Shown here piece by piece: positions 13,481-23,924 of a stretch of DNA of 64,000 bases. The stretch is from Rhyacichthys aspro. Its lineage: Eukaryota > Chordata > Actinopteri > Gobiiformes > Rhyacichthyidae. How positions within the stretch are numbered: position 1 is the stretch's first letter; every line of letters starts with the position of its first letter. The notes under the pieces are model-generated. The model searched no databases, was not told the origin of the DNA, and saw only the letters and a program-made list of their open reading frames with translations. Location: positions 13,980,578 to 14,044,577 of the forward strand of contig CM072152.1 of assembly GCA_036850595.1 (NCBI GenBank), given 5' to 3'. The position numbers and the translations under genes are program-made.

Positions 13481-16400
13481 TATCTCTCCTTTTCAGCCGC
13501 TGCCGTGCTCGCTCACTCTCTCTCTATGCCTCCATCCTCACGGGGCACGCTCACTGGCTCTTCCCCCTCCCACTTCACTCCTCTCCTGTCATCGTCCTCC
13601 TACATCACAGGCCACGCATGTGTGTTTGTCATGCTGCAGCCTTGTAACGCTGTGTGCCGTGTGCAACCAGTGGAAGGGGTTTCCTGCCAACGTGCAAAAG
13701 GTGGAGTACACAGATGGAAACACCATGAAGCCTGTTTTCTAGCTCACGCAGCCTGAGGACCTTTCATCTTTCTCCATCCACTGGAGACTTGACTCTGAAC
13801 ATAATGCTTAACTGTACCTAAACCATAAAACACACTAATAGGATAGGCTTTAAATGGGATGCAATATGAACTATAGTTAGCAGAGAAAATGTATTGTCAT
13901 CTTGTTTCCTAGAGGCCAGTTTATTTAGTTAGATTTGTCCCTCCTGTGGAACACATTGCCCCTCAATAATGTGCTCTATTTGGTGGTCAAAAGACAGCAG
14001 CACTTTGAGATAATGTTGACAGAGGAGCTGCCTACCGCAATGAGATACAGTATAATGTCATTTGGATCAAGCTACGCTTGTTATTAGTAGAAATCTTGCT
14101 CTTGCAATTAGTACATTACATTTGAGTAGATTATTACAATAGGGAATATCAACTCAATTCATTTTTCCCAAACAACACAAGTCCAATAATTGGTGCCGGA
14201 GGTGCACACTAAAAGAATCCATATTTTACCTAACCTGTGGTACAAACTTTTGTAGGAGCTTTGTCCCAGCCACTATCCTACATCTCTCCCCTATTCCTGC
14301 CATTTATAGTATTTCAGGACCAAATGTGCATTCTTCCTCAATAGTGTCAGCAGCCTTGAAGATTTAAGCTTTACTTATGAAACCAGATAGAAGATGACAG
14401 AACAAAGAGAAAGTAAGAAGATTATTTGAACAGGGAAGAAAATCCCACACACGTCTGAAGCACAGGAGGCACCAAATGCCAAGAGGAGACCAATTTCATA
14501 CAGTATCACCATCAATTTTTACAGAAATGCTGTGAAACTATGTCACCACAAGTCCTTTTGTAAGATTTAACTACTCATTAAGTTACTGATTCTTTGACAT
14601 TTGTGCAATACTTTTCAGTATGGACAGATTCATGCAGCTGCTTGGTGGGATTCCACAATATTTGAAAAATAAGCCATTTTCTTTATCTTTCCTGATTATT
14701 GTGATGAGAAATCTGATATTAATAGTTATTAGTACATAATTGTTGTATTACTTCTACAGCAATCTTAAGAATTTATAGCAATGGTTGTTAGATGTTCATG
14801 GTTTGGATTTACTGCTAACACTGACATCAGACACTAAGGGCTTCTGCCAGGCCTCAGGAGAATATATTATAGGAGCATTTAGAGGGGAACATCTAATCTT
14901 TGATTATGCAATTGTATAGGCAGCATGAATGGCTGGCACATAACAATTATTCAAGTTCAAGCATTCACTTGTGATGTTCATGTTGTGCATGTTGACACTG
15001 TTAATACATTGTGTAGCCACAATTCATACAGCGCCCTTTCTGAACCTTTAAATATTTTGTATTATTTCTTGTATTATATTTTGTAACAGCTTCAAATCAA
15101 ATCAAAATTTCATAAAAAACTCACAGCTCTGGTGTTTACAGGAAATGGCCTGAAGGATGAGGTGAAAGGTTAATGTGTCGCTCTAGAATGTCTTCAAACA
15201 GATGTTGTTTTAAAAGTCAAAAAGGAAAACTGTGTTCTTACCTCAAAATCATTACATATCCTGCACGTTGCACATTTGCTCAAAGTCACGGTGGGGATGG
15301 CAGCATGGGTGGGGGCTGGGGGCTCGCCTCTGTTGAGTCAACCAGAATAAAAGCCATAGTGAGTCACCGAGCTGCAGTGTGAGCTGCAGCCACATCCTAA
15401 GCTCTTCCTGGCCTACATGTTTTGTGATGACACACATACACAACATGATAACACACTTCCAAACAGCCATTATATAATACATGTGTGCAATGAAATTATA
15501 CTGGCGGATGAGTCATAGATACACACAGAGCTGATGTGCAGATTAAAATGAGGCATTTTGTGCAACATAAGAAGGCTTTAGCATCTCCACTGAATATGAC
15601 AGTCTGGGAATTAACAGCATATGTAATATGGTTTCATGGTGTGTGTCAAATCAGGAAACCTATAATGATGGCGGCCTACTTAATACTTTGTCCAATCAAC
15701 ATGCAAAACATGAAATACAACAAAATGAAAGAAATTACTTTTTTACTTTTTGCATCATATACTGTTGCAGCATTTTTCCCATTAGTGTTTGTAATTTTAA
15801 ACACTTAAATGTATACAATTCTATATAATTAGCTATATCACCTTGATTTTTATCCCTAAAACCATATTCAGACATCTTGCTCACACTCTAACTTCGATTT
15901 ATGGTTGTGGAGTCTGAGTCAGAAGTCAGGTATCACACATGTCTGACACATGGTTGTGGTGTGTGAGTCTGGTTAAATGCAGCTGTGTAGGTGAATAAGC
16001 ACAGGCCAAAGCTCCTGTGGCTGGCATCACTGGTTCAACTGAGTTAATCCGCAAAAAATCTGAGCACGTGGATCCTGAATACATCTGGCATCAGTAGGTG
16101 TTCATGACATGGTGTAATACACACTTTTTCATATGTAGCTTGTTCAATACAATATCAACTTGATCCAGGACTGATTTACAATAATTTGGAAGTGCTTTTT
16201 AATAACTCCACCTAATGGGCCAGCTATTGCTAAAACATTAAATTAAATTGTTCTGTGATCAAGGTTGACTTGGTAGAACTGTATTAGCTTTTACACAAAA
16301 TAAAAACAAAGCAAGTATTCGAGGTTTTAAAGCCACTTTGCAGTGTAACTTCTGCTGAGCTTGGAAGAAGAAAATGAACTGAACAAGATTAGAACACCCA

Positions 16401-17108
16401 CACATACGCTCAGATATCTGCAGAAAATCCCTGTAGACACAATTTAACCAGGTTAGTGCTAACATATATTATCCACACAGGCAGAGTCTAATCTAGACAA
16501 GCACAAAAAAGAGAATGTTAAATAGCGGAAAAGATTTTTGTGTTTTTTTTTTTTTTTTTAGTTTAGGTTCATTTCTGCCAACATGGGTGCACAAGATCAG
16601 CACTCAAGGGAGACTGATAATGTGAGCCCAGGGGAGACGTATACCCACAAGTGGATGCTAAAGTGCTTTGGCTAAAAAAATAAACAGCACAGCAGTGTAT
16701 TTCCAAGAAAGATGATGTAGCCAGACTAAATATTTCTATCACTGACAGAATAAGTGACTTTATCCACACTGCTTGGTGACAAGCCATCTCCAAGATTTTT
16801 CTCTCTCTTCTGAATAAGTTTGGTGCAGCTGTGCATCGTGTGGTGAATAGTGCATTTTCTTTTGATGATCCATCACACAGACATGGACAGCAATGCCAGC
16901 AATCTCCATGGCAACAGTCATGCAAAACTGAAAGATGGTGCTAGTGTGCATTCTTCCGCTTCTCTCATTTAACAACCTTGTGTGGATTTATTATTCACAT
17001 TATTCAATCTAGGTTTGTGTGATTAAAAATATTATCTGTAAAATATACTTCCCTCATGACTACTTCTAACAATTGTTCATTAATAAGAAATAAAAAAGTG
17101 GTCCGGAT
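13481..17108. other. Intergenic, syn2 to tamm41 (distal part)
   Basis: AT-rich sequence between the divergently transcribed syn2 and tamm41. I see no exon-like frame with splice sites, no RNA gene and no recognisable mobile element. A poly-T run lies near 16546-16559. Conserved enhancers could be present but cannot be recognised from one sequence. Confidence 0.6.
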
Positions 17109-17124
17109 TAGCGCCACCTAGTGT
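17109..17124 (-). promoter_or_regulatory. CTCF-type motif 1
   Basis: The minus strand reads ACACTAGGTGGCGCTA, which differs from the vertebrate CTCF core consensus CCASYAGRKGGCRSTA only at the first base. The site lies in the syn2/tamm41 intergenic region, 378 bp from a second motif in the same orientation. Binding is inferred from the motif alone. Confidence 0.6.
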
Positions 17125-17486
17125 CAATTTAACTGTGAGTCTAGGTCCTTAAAAAACACGATGGATAGTTCTCTTAAAAATATACCCTGAAGAAATGTAT
17201 TTTATTTAAAAGAGACCAAAAAAACAAAACACTTGCTAGGTTAATTGTGGATTGTTGCATATGGCCAAAACAGATGCACAGAATGCTAATGCGAGCTAAA
17301 ACAAACGAAAAAAATAAAAGTGGGTAACATCAAACTTAAGTGGAGTAAAGTTTTGAATCTCAGTAAACAAATGTATGTATTCTTTTCCTGTTACTGTTAC
17401 TGATGTAGAGGAGATGCACTTACCAGAAAATGACTGAAAAACACGCTGTCAGAAATCATCGTCAATTAAATTTGCTCATAGTGGAG

Positions 17487-17502
17487 TACTGCCCCCTCGT
17501 GG
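17487..17502 (-). promoter_or_regulatory. CTCF-type motif 2
   Basis: The minus strand reads CCACGAGGGGGCAGTA, a full match to the CTCF core consensus. With motif 1 it forms a same-orientation pair about 1.2 kb upstream of the tamm41 start. Occupancy is inferred. Confidence 0.65.
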
Positions 17503-18439
17503 TTACAAATGGAAAAACATTGGCTGTTTGTGCAATTTTATTTCACCTTCAACAACTCAATAAAGCCCCCTATCAGCATCAATAAGGTGTTGTAACTGAC
17601 ACATGGTTTTATACAATATAATGAGAAGTGGAGACGGGCATAAATAATAAAAAAGCCTATAATAAATTGAAAAGGGACTATTTCATAAACAGAGCCAGAA
17701 GCAAATAATAGGACCAATTTTGGCTACATTGTGTTAAACCCTTTAGTCCCACTGGTGTACTTAATGAGATTTTTATTCATAAACCTGCACTCCAATCTCT
17801 ATAATTTGGCTGGAGTGATGGCTTGAGGCTATTACTAAAAAGATAATATTTGTCTTAGTCCTGACAATTCCATAATGAGCCTCAGACTTATTACAGCTGG
17901 TTGTCATAAATCTACATACAATATTCATTCAGAACAGATTAGAGCAATAGAGCAACGGCAATCGCAGACAAAAGATGGCAGTACACTCTTAGTCATTTAT
18001 ATTAAATCAGACTGTAAGAGGTTCGCCTTGGTATTTCTCTAATGTTGTACTAAACAGAGGTTACACAACATGATAATAACGGTGTAGGCATTTGAATGCA
18101 ATTATGCTTTTATTTTGTCTTGTTTTGGCCTAATAGACTAATGCTGTGGGCTTCACTAAGTTATTACTAAGGTTATTTTACTTGGTACATGTTTTCTTCA
18201 GACAATCCAAAACAATATTACTGTCACAATCAAAGATGTATTAAAATATACTAACAAAAACACAATGTAACCAAATTTTCTGTTTTCACATCAGCACTAC
18301 ACAAGCAGCCATTAAAAAGTGTAGTGTATAATAATAAAATATGAAGATCTAGTGTTTCGTGTTTTAGAGCTTTCATAAAACATATATACAAAAGAACAAA
18401 AAAACAAAACACCAGAACCTCATTAAATGAGTTTGAAAG

Positions 18440-18707
18440 GGGTTTGACTCAATTTCCCATGAGCCTCTACTCCAGGAAGTCGCAGTGACGCATTTTGTAG
18501 TCGACTCTCACACAATGACCCAAACTAACCGGTTAAACGCTTCTAATTATAAGAAAATACAATTTAAATGATGTCCCACAGCTTCAGTTGGGCTTGTTAG
18601 CATTGGTCTCTTCATTTAGAAATGATTTGCATAGTTTATAAACCCACAGACTCTCTTTATTTATTTTTTTTTCAGCTTTCACGACGATAAACTGCTAGTT
18701 AGCCAAT
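18440..18707 (+). promoter_or_regulatory. tamm41: tamm41 promoter and 5' UTR region
   Basis: About 200 bp upstream of the tamm41 start lie an ETS-type CAGGAAGT near 18474-18481 and a CRE half-site TGACGCA near 18486-18492, a common layout of TATA-less housekeeping promoters for mitochondrial genes. A pyrimidine run ending in TTTCAG at 18675 resembles a splice acceptor, so a separate non-coding first exon is possible. The transcription start is not resolved. Confidence 0.45.
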
Positions 18708-18845
18708 ATGACACTTCCAGCTTTGCACAACACGGGGGTCCTGTACAGACGAATTCTGTCACAGTTTCCCCAAGATATAAGTTTAGCCTTTGCCTATGGT
18801 TCTGGGGTATTCAAACAACATGGAACCACCCAAGGTCAAATGGAC
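18708..18845 (+). CDS. tamm41: tamm41 exon 1
   Basis: Codes residues 1-46, including the nucleotide-binding GSG (31-33). It ends in phase 0 at a strong donor GTAAGT (18846). Confidence 0.93.
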
Positions 18846-21076
18846 GTAAGTAACACATTTTTATCAGTCATTTGCCAATAACATTGTCCATATAACCTAA
18901 ATAAAAGTTTACTCTCACATCTCAACAATGTGGTCATATCAAAGCAATCGACAAATTAAATCTTACAAAATGTTAATATCTGTCCCTTCTAAGGTGTTCA
19001 GTATTGGCACCCTTATGTGATTTTTGATCACCAGATCATTTTATCTCACTATATTATGTAATTTTTTGGTTTCTTGTCACCACCAGATCATATTATCTCA
19101 CTACATTATGTAATTTCTTTGTTTCTTGTCATTGACTCAGAAAAATATGCTGGATTTTGTGTTTGCTGTGGATGACCCAGTGACTTGGCACACCATGAAT
19201 CTCCTCCAAAACCGCAAACACTACTCCATTCTCAAGTTTGTGGGGCCAACAAAGATCAGTTCAATACAAAATGATCACGGGGCTTCTGTGTACTACAACA
19301 CACTGGTTCCTTTGGATGATAGGGTATTCTCTTTGTAATTAATATGTTCCTAAATAATAAATTGTTTCTTGTTTAAATTTACACACAATGCATAAAATAT
19401 TTACCCACATGTGTACAACCTTCTCCTTTTAACAGGTAATTAAGTATGGTGTTATAAGTACAGATTCTCTTATTGATGACCTGATGCACTGGAAAACTCT
19501 CTATGTTGCCGGACGCCTGCACAAACCAGTCAGTATTATCATGGGTTTTAAAACTATGTTAGCTTAAAACATATAATATAACATGTTCTCTTAAATCATA
19601 GATTATTCAATTACACTTGCAAACATTTTTTTTTTTTTTAGAAATAATCAATTATCTATGCATGTGTTGCGCACAGGTGAAGATGCTGGTGCAGAGTGAA
19701 AATGGAAAGCTCCGTGCAGCTCTGGTGGCCAACTTGAAGAGTGCTGTGACTGCTTCTTTCCTCATGCTGCCAGAGAGCTTTAGCGAGGAAGACCTCTTTC
19801 TGCAGATAGCTGGTCTTTCTTATGCTGGTAACAAACCTAAACATTTACATACATTGATTAAATATTTTCTTTTATTACTGTGTTCAGGCTGATCAATTCA
19901 ATAATCATCAAATTGGTGGATTACAGTTCATTTAGAAGTTGTGTGTTTCAGTAATTTAAAATGTAATATTTCATTTGGGTATCCTAGGGGATTTTAGGAT
20001 GCTGATTGGAGAAGATAAATCCAAAGTAGCCAATATTGTCAAAGACAACATTCAACATTTTCGAATTCTATACAGCAATATTCTACGAGACTGCCCTCAA
20101 GTTGTCTACAAGCCACAACAAGGAAAATTGGAGGTAAGTTTGTCATGGACAAAGAGAGCTATGGATCTCTTTTTAACAATATACAGCAACACAATAATTC
20201 AGTTTGATTTCAATGCCATCCTATGTAGTATGCTGTTTCTTTGCCTACAGGTTGACAAAAGCCCTGAGGGCCAGTTTATCCAGCTAATGGCTTTGCCACG
20301 CACCCTGCAGCAAAGGATCACAAAGCTAGTGGATCCTCCTGGGAAAAACAGAGACGTGGAGGAGATACTGCTGCAGGTGGCTCAGGACCCAGACTGTGGA
20401 GCTGTCATACAACAAGGTTTGTAGAGAAGAATAGGTGTAATAATAGAAAAATAATTCCCACCAACTTAGAAGCTATTCTTCGGTGTAAGAAAAAAAATGC
20501 TTTTTATATGTTTTGTCTGAGAAAATGCTCTCATTAATATGTAGATGGGAATGTAGAGTGAGGGGAAATGATACATGTACAATAATTCTGTCATGGAGCA
20601 TTTCATAATGATATAATTATTATCTCCAGCTCATAAGCAGCAGTCATAAAATCCTTTTGCAGTGGGATAAGATATGAAGTGTTATGGTGGTTTTATGATC
20701 ATTGCACGCTTATGCATTTTTTCTTAATTGACAGGAATCTCATCAATTGTAAAATCCTCCAGTATAACGCAGAGTATTAAAGGCATTGCTACGGCTGGTA
20801 AGCCTGATTTTTTTCTTGCAAATTACTTATTTACTTGCTTTACATAGATTTCTTACAGTATTCCTTTTTACTTGTGATAAGAAAGTGGTTTATTGTGTGA
20901 TGAAAATGGTGTAGTTTTGGTATGAATAAAAAAACACATTTTTATTAGGCTTAAAATGATGTTACTATGTGGTTCTGTCCTCAGGCTTGTGGAAGACAGT
21001 CTCTTACAGCTCTAAGAAACTAATTAAAATGTGGAGGGGCTGGAGGAGAAAGCCCTCTGTGTCCCAGATGTCCTGA
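18708..21076 (+). CDS. tamm41: Mitochondrial CDP-diacylglycerol synthase TAMM41
   Basis: TAMM41/Tam41 makes CDP-diacylglycerol from phosphatidic acid and CTP on the matrix face of the inner mitochondrial membrane, the first committed step to cardiolipin. Eight coding exons join to 1032 nt (343 aa plus stop): 18708-18845, 19141-19323, 19436-19528, 19677-19827, 19988-20133, 20251-20416, 20735-20797 and 20985-21076. Frame is kept at every GT-AG junction. Seen: the nucleotidyltransferase signature AFAYGSGVF (residues 27-35, GSG 31-33) followed by LDFVFAVDD (50-58), whose aspartates are the likely metal ligands. The family blocks LPESFSEEDLFLQIAGLSY, VVYKPQQGKLEVDKSPEGQF and VDPPGKNRDVEE are present. 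The last 30 residues are basic and Trp-rich (KKLIKMWRGWRRK), fitting peripheral membrane binding. An in-frame TAG at 18696-18698 and an A at -3 support this ATG. No classical long presequence is obvious. Confidence 0.97.
19029..19132. repeat. tamm41: 52-bp tandem duplication at an intron end
   Basis: Two adjacent copies (19029-19080 and 19081-19132) differ at five positions by eye. The second copy ends eight bases before tamm41 exon 2, so it supplies most of the branch-point and pyrimidine region of that acceptor. Confidence 0.95.
19141..19323 (+). CDS. tamm41: tamm41 exon 2
   Basis: Codes residues 47-107 with the catalytic-region LDFVFAVDD and the block SSIQNDHGASVYYN. Phase 0 at both ends. 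The donor GTATTC is weak. Confidence 0.95.
19436..19528 (+). CDS. tamm41: tamm41 exon 3
   Basis: Codes residues 108-138 (VIKYGVIST..YVAGRLHKP). It follows the acceptor TTTTAACAG and ends at the donor GTCAGT, phase 0. Confidence 0.95.
19677..19827 (+). CDS. tamm41: tamm41 exon 4
   Basis: Codes residues 139-188 and one base of 189. It contains LKSAVTASFLMLPESFSEED, the most conserved stretch of the family. It ends in phase 1 at the donor GTAACA. Confidence 0.95.
19988..20133 (+). CDS. tamm41: tamm41 exon 5
   Basis: Codes residues 189-237 (DFRMLIGEDKSKV..QGKLE). It ends in phase 0 at a consensus donor GAG|GTAAGT. The next intron is only 117 bp and stays open in frame. Confidence 0.95.
20251..20416 (+). 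CDS. tamm41: tamm41 exon 6
   Basis: Codes residues 238-292 plus one base (VDKSPEGQF..DPDCGAVIQQ). It contains PPGKNRDVEE and ends at the weak donor GTTTGT, phase 1. Confidence 0.95.
20735..20797 (+). CDS. tamm41: tamm41 exon 7
   Basis: A 63-bp exon coding the Ser-rich ISSIVKSSSITQSIKGIATA, matching the SSI..S.KGI..AG stretch of vertebrate orthologues. Phase 1 at both ends, so skipping it would keep the frame. Confidence 0.93.
20985..21076 (+). CDS. tamm41: tamm41 exon 8 (terminal coding exon)
   Basis: Codes residues 314-343 and the TGA stop at 21074-21076. The encoded tail is strongly basic with three Trp residues, a plausible amphipathic membrane-contact helix. Confidence 0.93.
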
Positions 21077-21550
21077 TGTTGTCTCTGTAACCAACTGTCA
21101 GCCATATGACTATCCGTCCTTTGACGTTCCCTTGATAGTCACAAGTATCCCTATACTAATCTCTGCTTGAATCACTTCACGTACCTATAAAAAGATCACC
21201 ACTAAAAGATGATGAAGATGTTGGGTCTGATGTGCAAATGACCTTTATTTCACTTAATAATAAAGTGTTGGAAAAGGTGATGTATCATAAGTCACACTGA
21301 AAAATGACTGACCTTTAATTCTGCTGCGGAAGGGAGCCTTTTACAGCAATCATACTGTTACAGCTGGTGCCCTTACAGAGGACTACAGAAAGCATCAGAA
21401 ACAAAGACTGAGCAAATCACACTACTTCAGAACAAGTGAACAAATGATCTGTTAAATGTAATTCTTGCAGCTTTGTTTGTACACAACCCTGCCAAGATGT
21501 TTTTGTGTATCTGTATTTTTCATTAAATAAAGTTTAAACTCACTAATACA
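21077..21550 (+). other. tamm41: tamm41 3' UTR
   Basis: Non-coding sequence after the stop. AATAAA signals occur at 21259-21264 and 21526-21531; the second is followed by a GT-rich stretch and is the likelier main end. Neither cleavage site can be fixed without transcripts. Confidence 0.65.
21526..21531 (+). terminator. tamm41: tamm41 polyadenylation signal (distal)
   Basis: AATAAA 450 bp after the stop, followed within 30 bp by the GT-rich stretch TTGGGTGTTTTT that suits a downstream cleavage element. A proximal AATAAA at 21259-21264 could give a shorter mRNA. Confidence 0.6.
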
Positions 21551-22339
21551 TTGGGTGTTTTTAAAACTATACTTTATGTCTAAGAAAAGTGTAAGAAAAC
21601 CAATATCGATTTTTTTTTCTTTCTCTCTTTTTTTCTTCTCTGGACTATTTACTGAGCACACATGCCTTTCTCTGGCACTGTTCAAATGAACATTCAGCCC
21701 TAGTGTACAAGGACCCTAGTCCTTGGTGGTAGTGCAGATTTTCATTACATTACACGTTACTTTTGTAAAAATTAATTATTTGGTCAATAAATGATGCTGT
21801 GCTGGATGAAGTGTTAACTAACTTGATGAAGTTGCTCAATGAGGTTGGATAGTTTTGATCTTTGCATCCAGCTTCTGGGTTTCTATATTATGGGCTTTGC
21901 TGGAATAAATCTGTTTCTACATTCTCAGCTCCACCAACCAGACCTGTTATATTAGGAAACCTTTTTCAACTTGGAATTTGGAGACTTACAACTGGATAAA
22001 GGCCCTGTTCATTCTCCTGAATGACACCTGTTGTGTGTTTTATTTTCTTACCTTTCCCAAACATATGGGTCATATTTACCATCTCCTTCTGGCACAAGAA
22101 AGTAGTGATAGTGGCCAGCTTTAAGATTGTGGCGGAGTCACATGAACTATACTTAATACATTGCATTCTTTAAAAATAAATCCAACAATAAATAGCATTT
22201 ATTTGAAACTATTAAAGACTTTCACTGTGCTACAGTATCTTTCCCTATTACTGTTTGAGAAACTAGAGATAGTATGACATTTATAAATTATGACAATTCA
22301 TGATTCTCCAGCTTTAATTCTTAAACTGTTGACCATTTT
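21551..22339. other. Intergenic, tamm41 to vgll4
   Basis: AT-rich spacer of about 0.8 kb between two genes on the same strand. No exon, RNA gene or mobile element is recognised. Confidence 0.55.
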
Positions 22340-22737
22340 CCTACACCCAGTCTGTGCCTTGTGACAGCAGCAGCCTCACCTTCAGAGGATGTGATGCAAT
22401 GCCCTATTACCATAATATATGCTGATATCATAGCTGCGGCTCTCAGCCAATCAGCGCGCTCCGCTCTCACCACCTGCTACGCACTGAATTCCATCATTCC
22501 AAGCATTCCTCCTCCTCCTCTTCTCGCTGCTCCAAGTCTTCCTCGTTTACAAGCAAGTTTGTCTCGACAGCTCTGACTGCTACTGTTGTTCTCACTGGAA
22601 CGTCAACATTTACCCGCGGCTTTTTATATTTTAATACTTTTGATTGGTGTATTGTTTTGTTTTTGTTTTTTTGCTTCCTGCTTTTGTTTACGGATACTAG
22701 CATACACTGGAAGATACCAAAGTGGCGCTTGTAGGAG
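22340..22737 (+). promoter_or_regulatory. vgll4: vgll4 upstream promoter and probable non-coding first exon
   Basis: This block contains an NF-Y type CCAAT box in GCCAATCAGCG (CCAAT at 22447-22451), CpG-richer sequence than its flanks, a TEAD tandem motif (22495-22509) and a good splice donor GAG|GTATGT at 22737/22738. The acceptor TGTCCTGCAG ending at 23850, ten bases before the ATG of exon 1a, needs an upstream donor, and this one fits. The non-coding exon and its start point are inferred. The 71-codon open frame across 22361-22576 has no recognisable homology. Confidence 0.6.
22495..22509 (+). promoter_or_regulatory. vgll4: Tandem TEAD (M-CAT) motif, direct repeat with 3-bp spacer
   Basis: CATTCCAAGCATTCC is two perfect TEAD half-sites in direct repeat separated by three bases, the arrangement preferred by TEAD dimers in vitro. 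It lies about 45 bp downstream of the CCAAT box of the upstream vgll4 promoter. TEAD occupancy is inferred. Confidence 0.6.
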
Positions 22738-23860
22738 GTATGTGCTGCCTGCTAACATCAAGTTTCTTCTGTCTTGTTTCGCTGTTTTTATGGCGTGAAT
22801 TCGCTTTCACTCAAGCCAAATGGGGGTATAAAGTCAGCTTAATTGCAACACACTGGTTTTAAGTAAAGCATCCATTAGAGTTGGCTCAAGGGAGAAATGA
22901 AAAGCGTGCAACGAAGGTGAAATTGCACTGGCGCCTTCCCAAACTTTCGCGTCAATAAAGCTATGGCTAACTGTTGGAACATTAAGGAACTTCAGTAACG
23001 TGTTTCGCAGAGTTGTTTTCTTGGAAGTTAGATTTTGCTAAACAAACTATACACACGGTTTAATTTTTTACCTCGGTCTTATCAGTGTCGTACTTTACGC
23101 ACGCCAACAACAATCATATAGTGCCAAGATGTTGAGCAGTCGAGTATATCTGAATGTTTGAGTTGTTGTACGTTCTCATCAAGTATGCCTTTTCCCAGAA
23201 GAAATTAGGCAAAGGTATCCGAGGAATGCAGAATGAGGGATAGCTATGTGCACTACCGCGTTTTTTATCCACAAAATACCATTCATAGCTTTGTACTCAA
23301 GGTTCAGCGTGGTACAACCCATCTAAATATCTTACAAGTCTCCAATTTGTGGGCACATGTCTCAAATACCTCTACAAGGTCAGAAAACTAGAAATACTAT
23401 GTAGTAAGCAGCGTGGTTAAAGTTCGTATTAAATGATTTATATGAAGTAGTAGTCTAACTCAAAGAAGGCTCTGTCAATTTTAAGACATCTTGTTCAAAT
23501 GCCTTCCTATATATGGATAATTATGTATGTGTGAAAATAATAATTTAACCTGAAATGTGTTTTGTTTTGGTAGTAATGCATGTTCTGTATTAGGATCAAG
23601 GCAGATTGAACTCTAATAAGCAGTTGTTATGCAATATATCATTTATTCTGTCAGCCAGTAAATTCTAGTAAACAACAGGGATCAAATGTTAAAAGTAAAT
23701 AGTTTAATATTGGATGCTTTACTTTGGCTCTGCATATCTGAGGTATAGAGGTGAAACTGGTATTTGTGAGAGATGTTGCAGCAGACAGATTTGTTACTGG
23801 ACTTGATACCTAATGTCACTTTACAAGGTGCATATTCCTATGTCCTGCAGGCATCCAAGC

Positions 23861-23924
23861 ATGGAGACACCACTGGATGTTCTTTCAAGAGCAGCCTCCT
23901 TTGTTCATGCAAACGAAGAAGAAA
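23861..23924 (+). CDS. vgll4: vgll4 exon 1a (short-isoform start)
   Basis: Codes residues 1-21 plus one base. The ATG has A at -3 and G at +4. The exon begins at 23851 after TGTCCTGCAG and ends at a consensus donor GTAAGT. The encoded peptide closely matches the METPLDVLSRAAS start of mammalian VGLL4. Confidence 0.94.
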
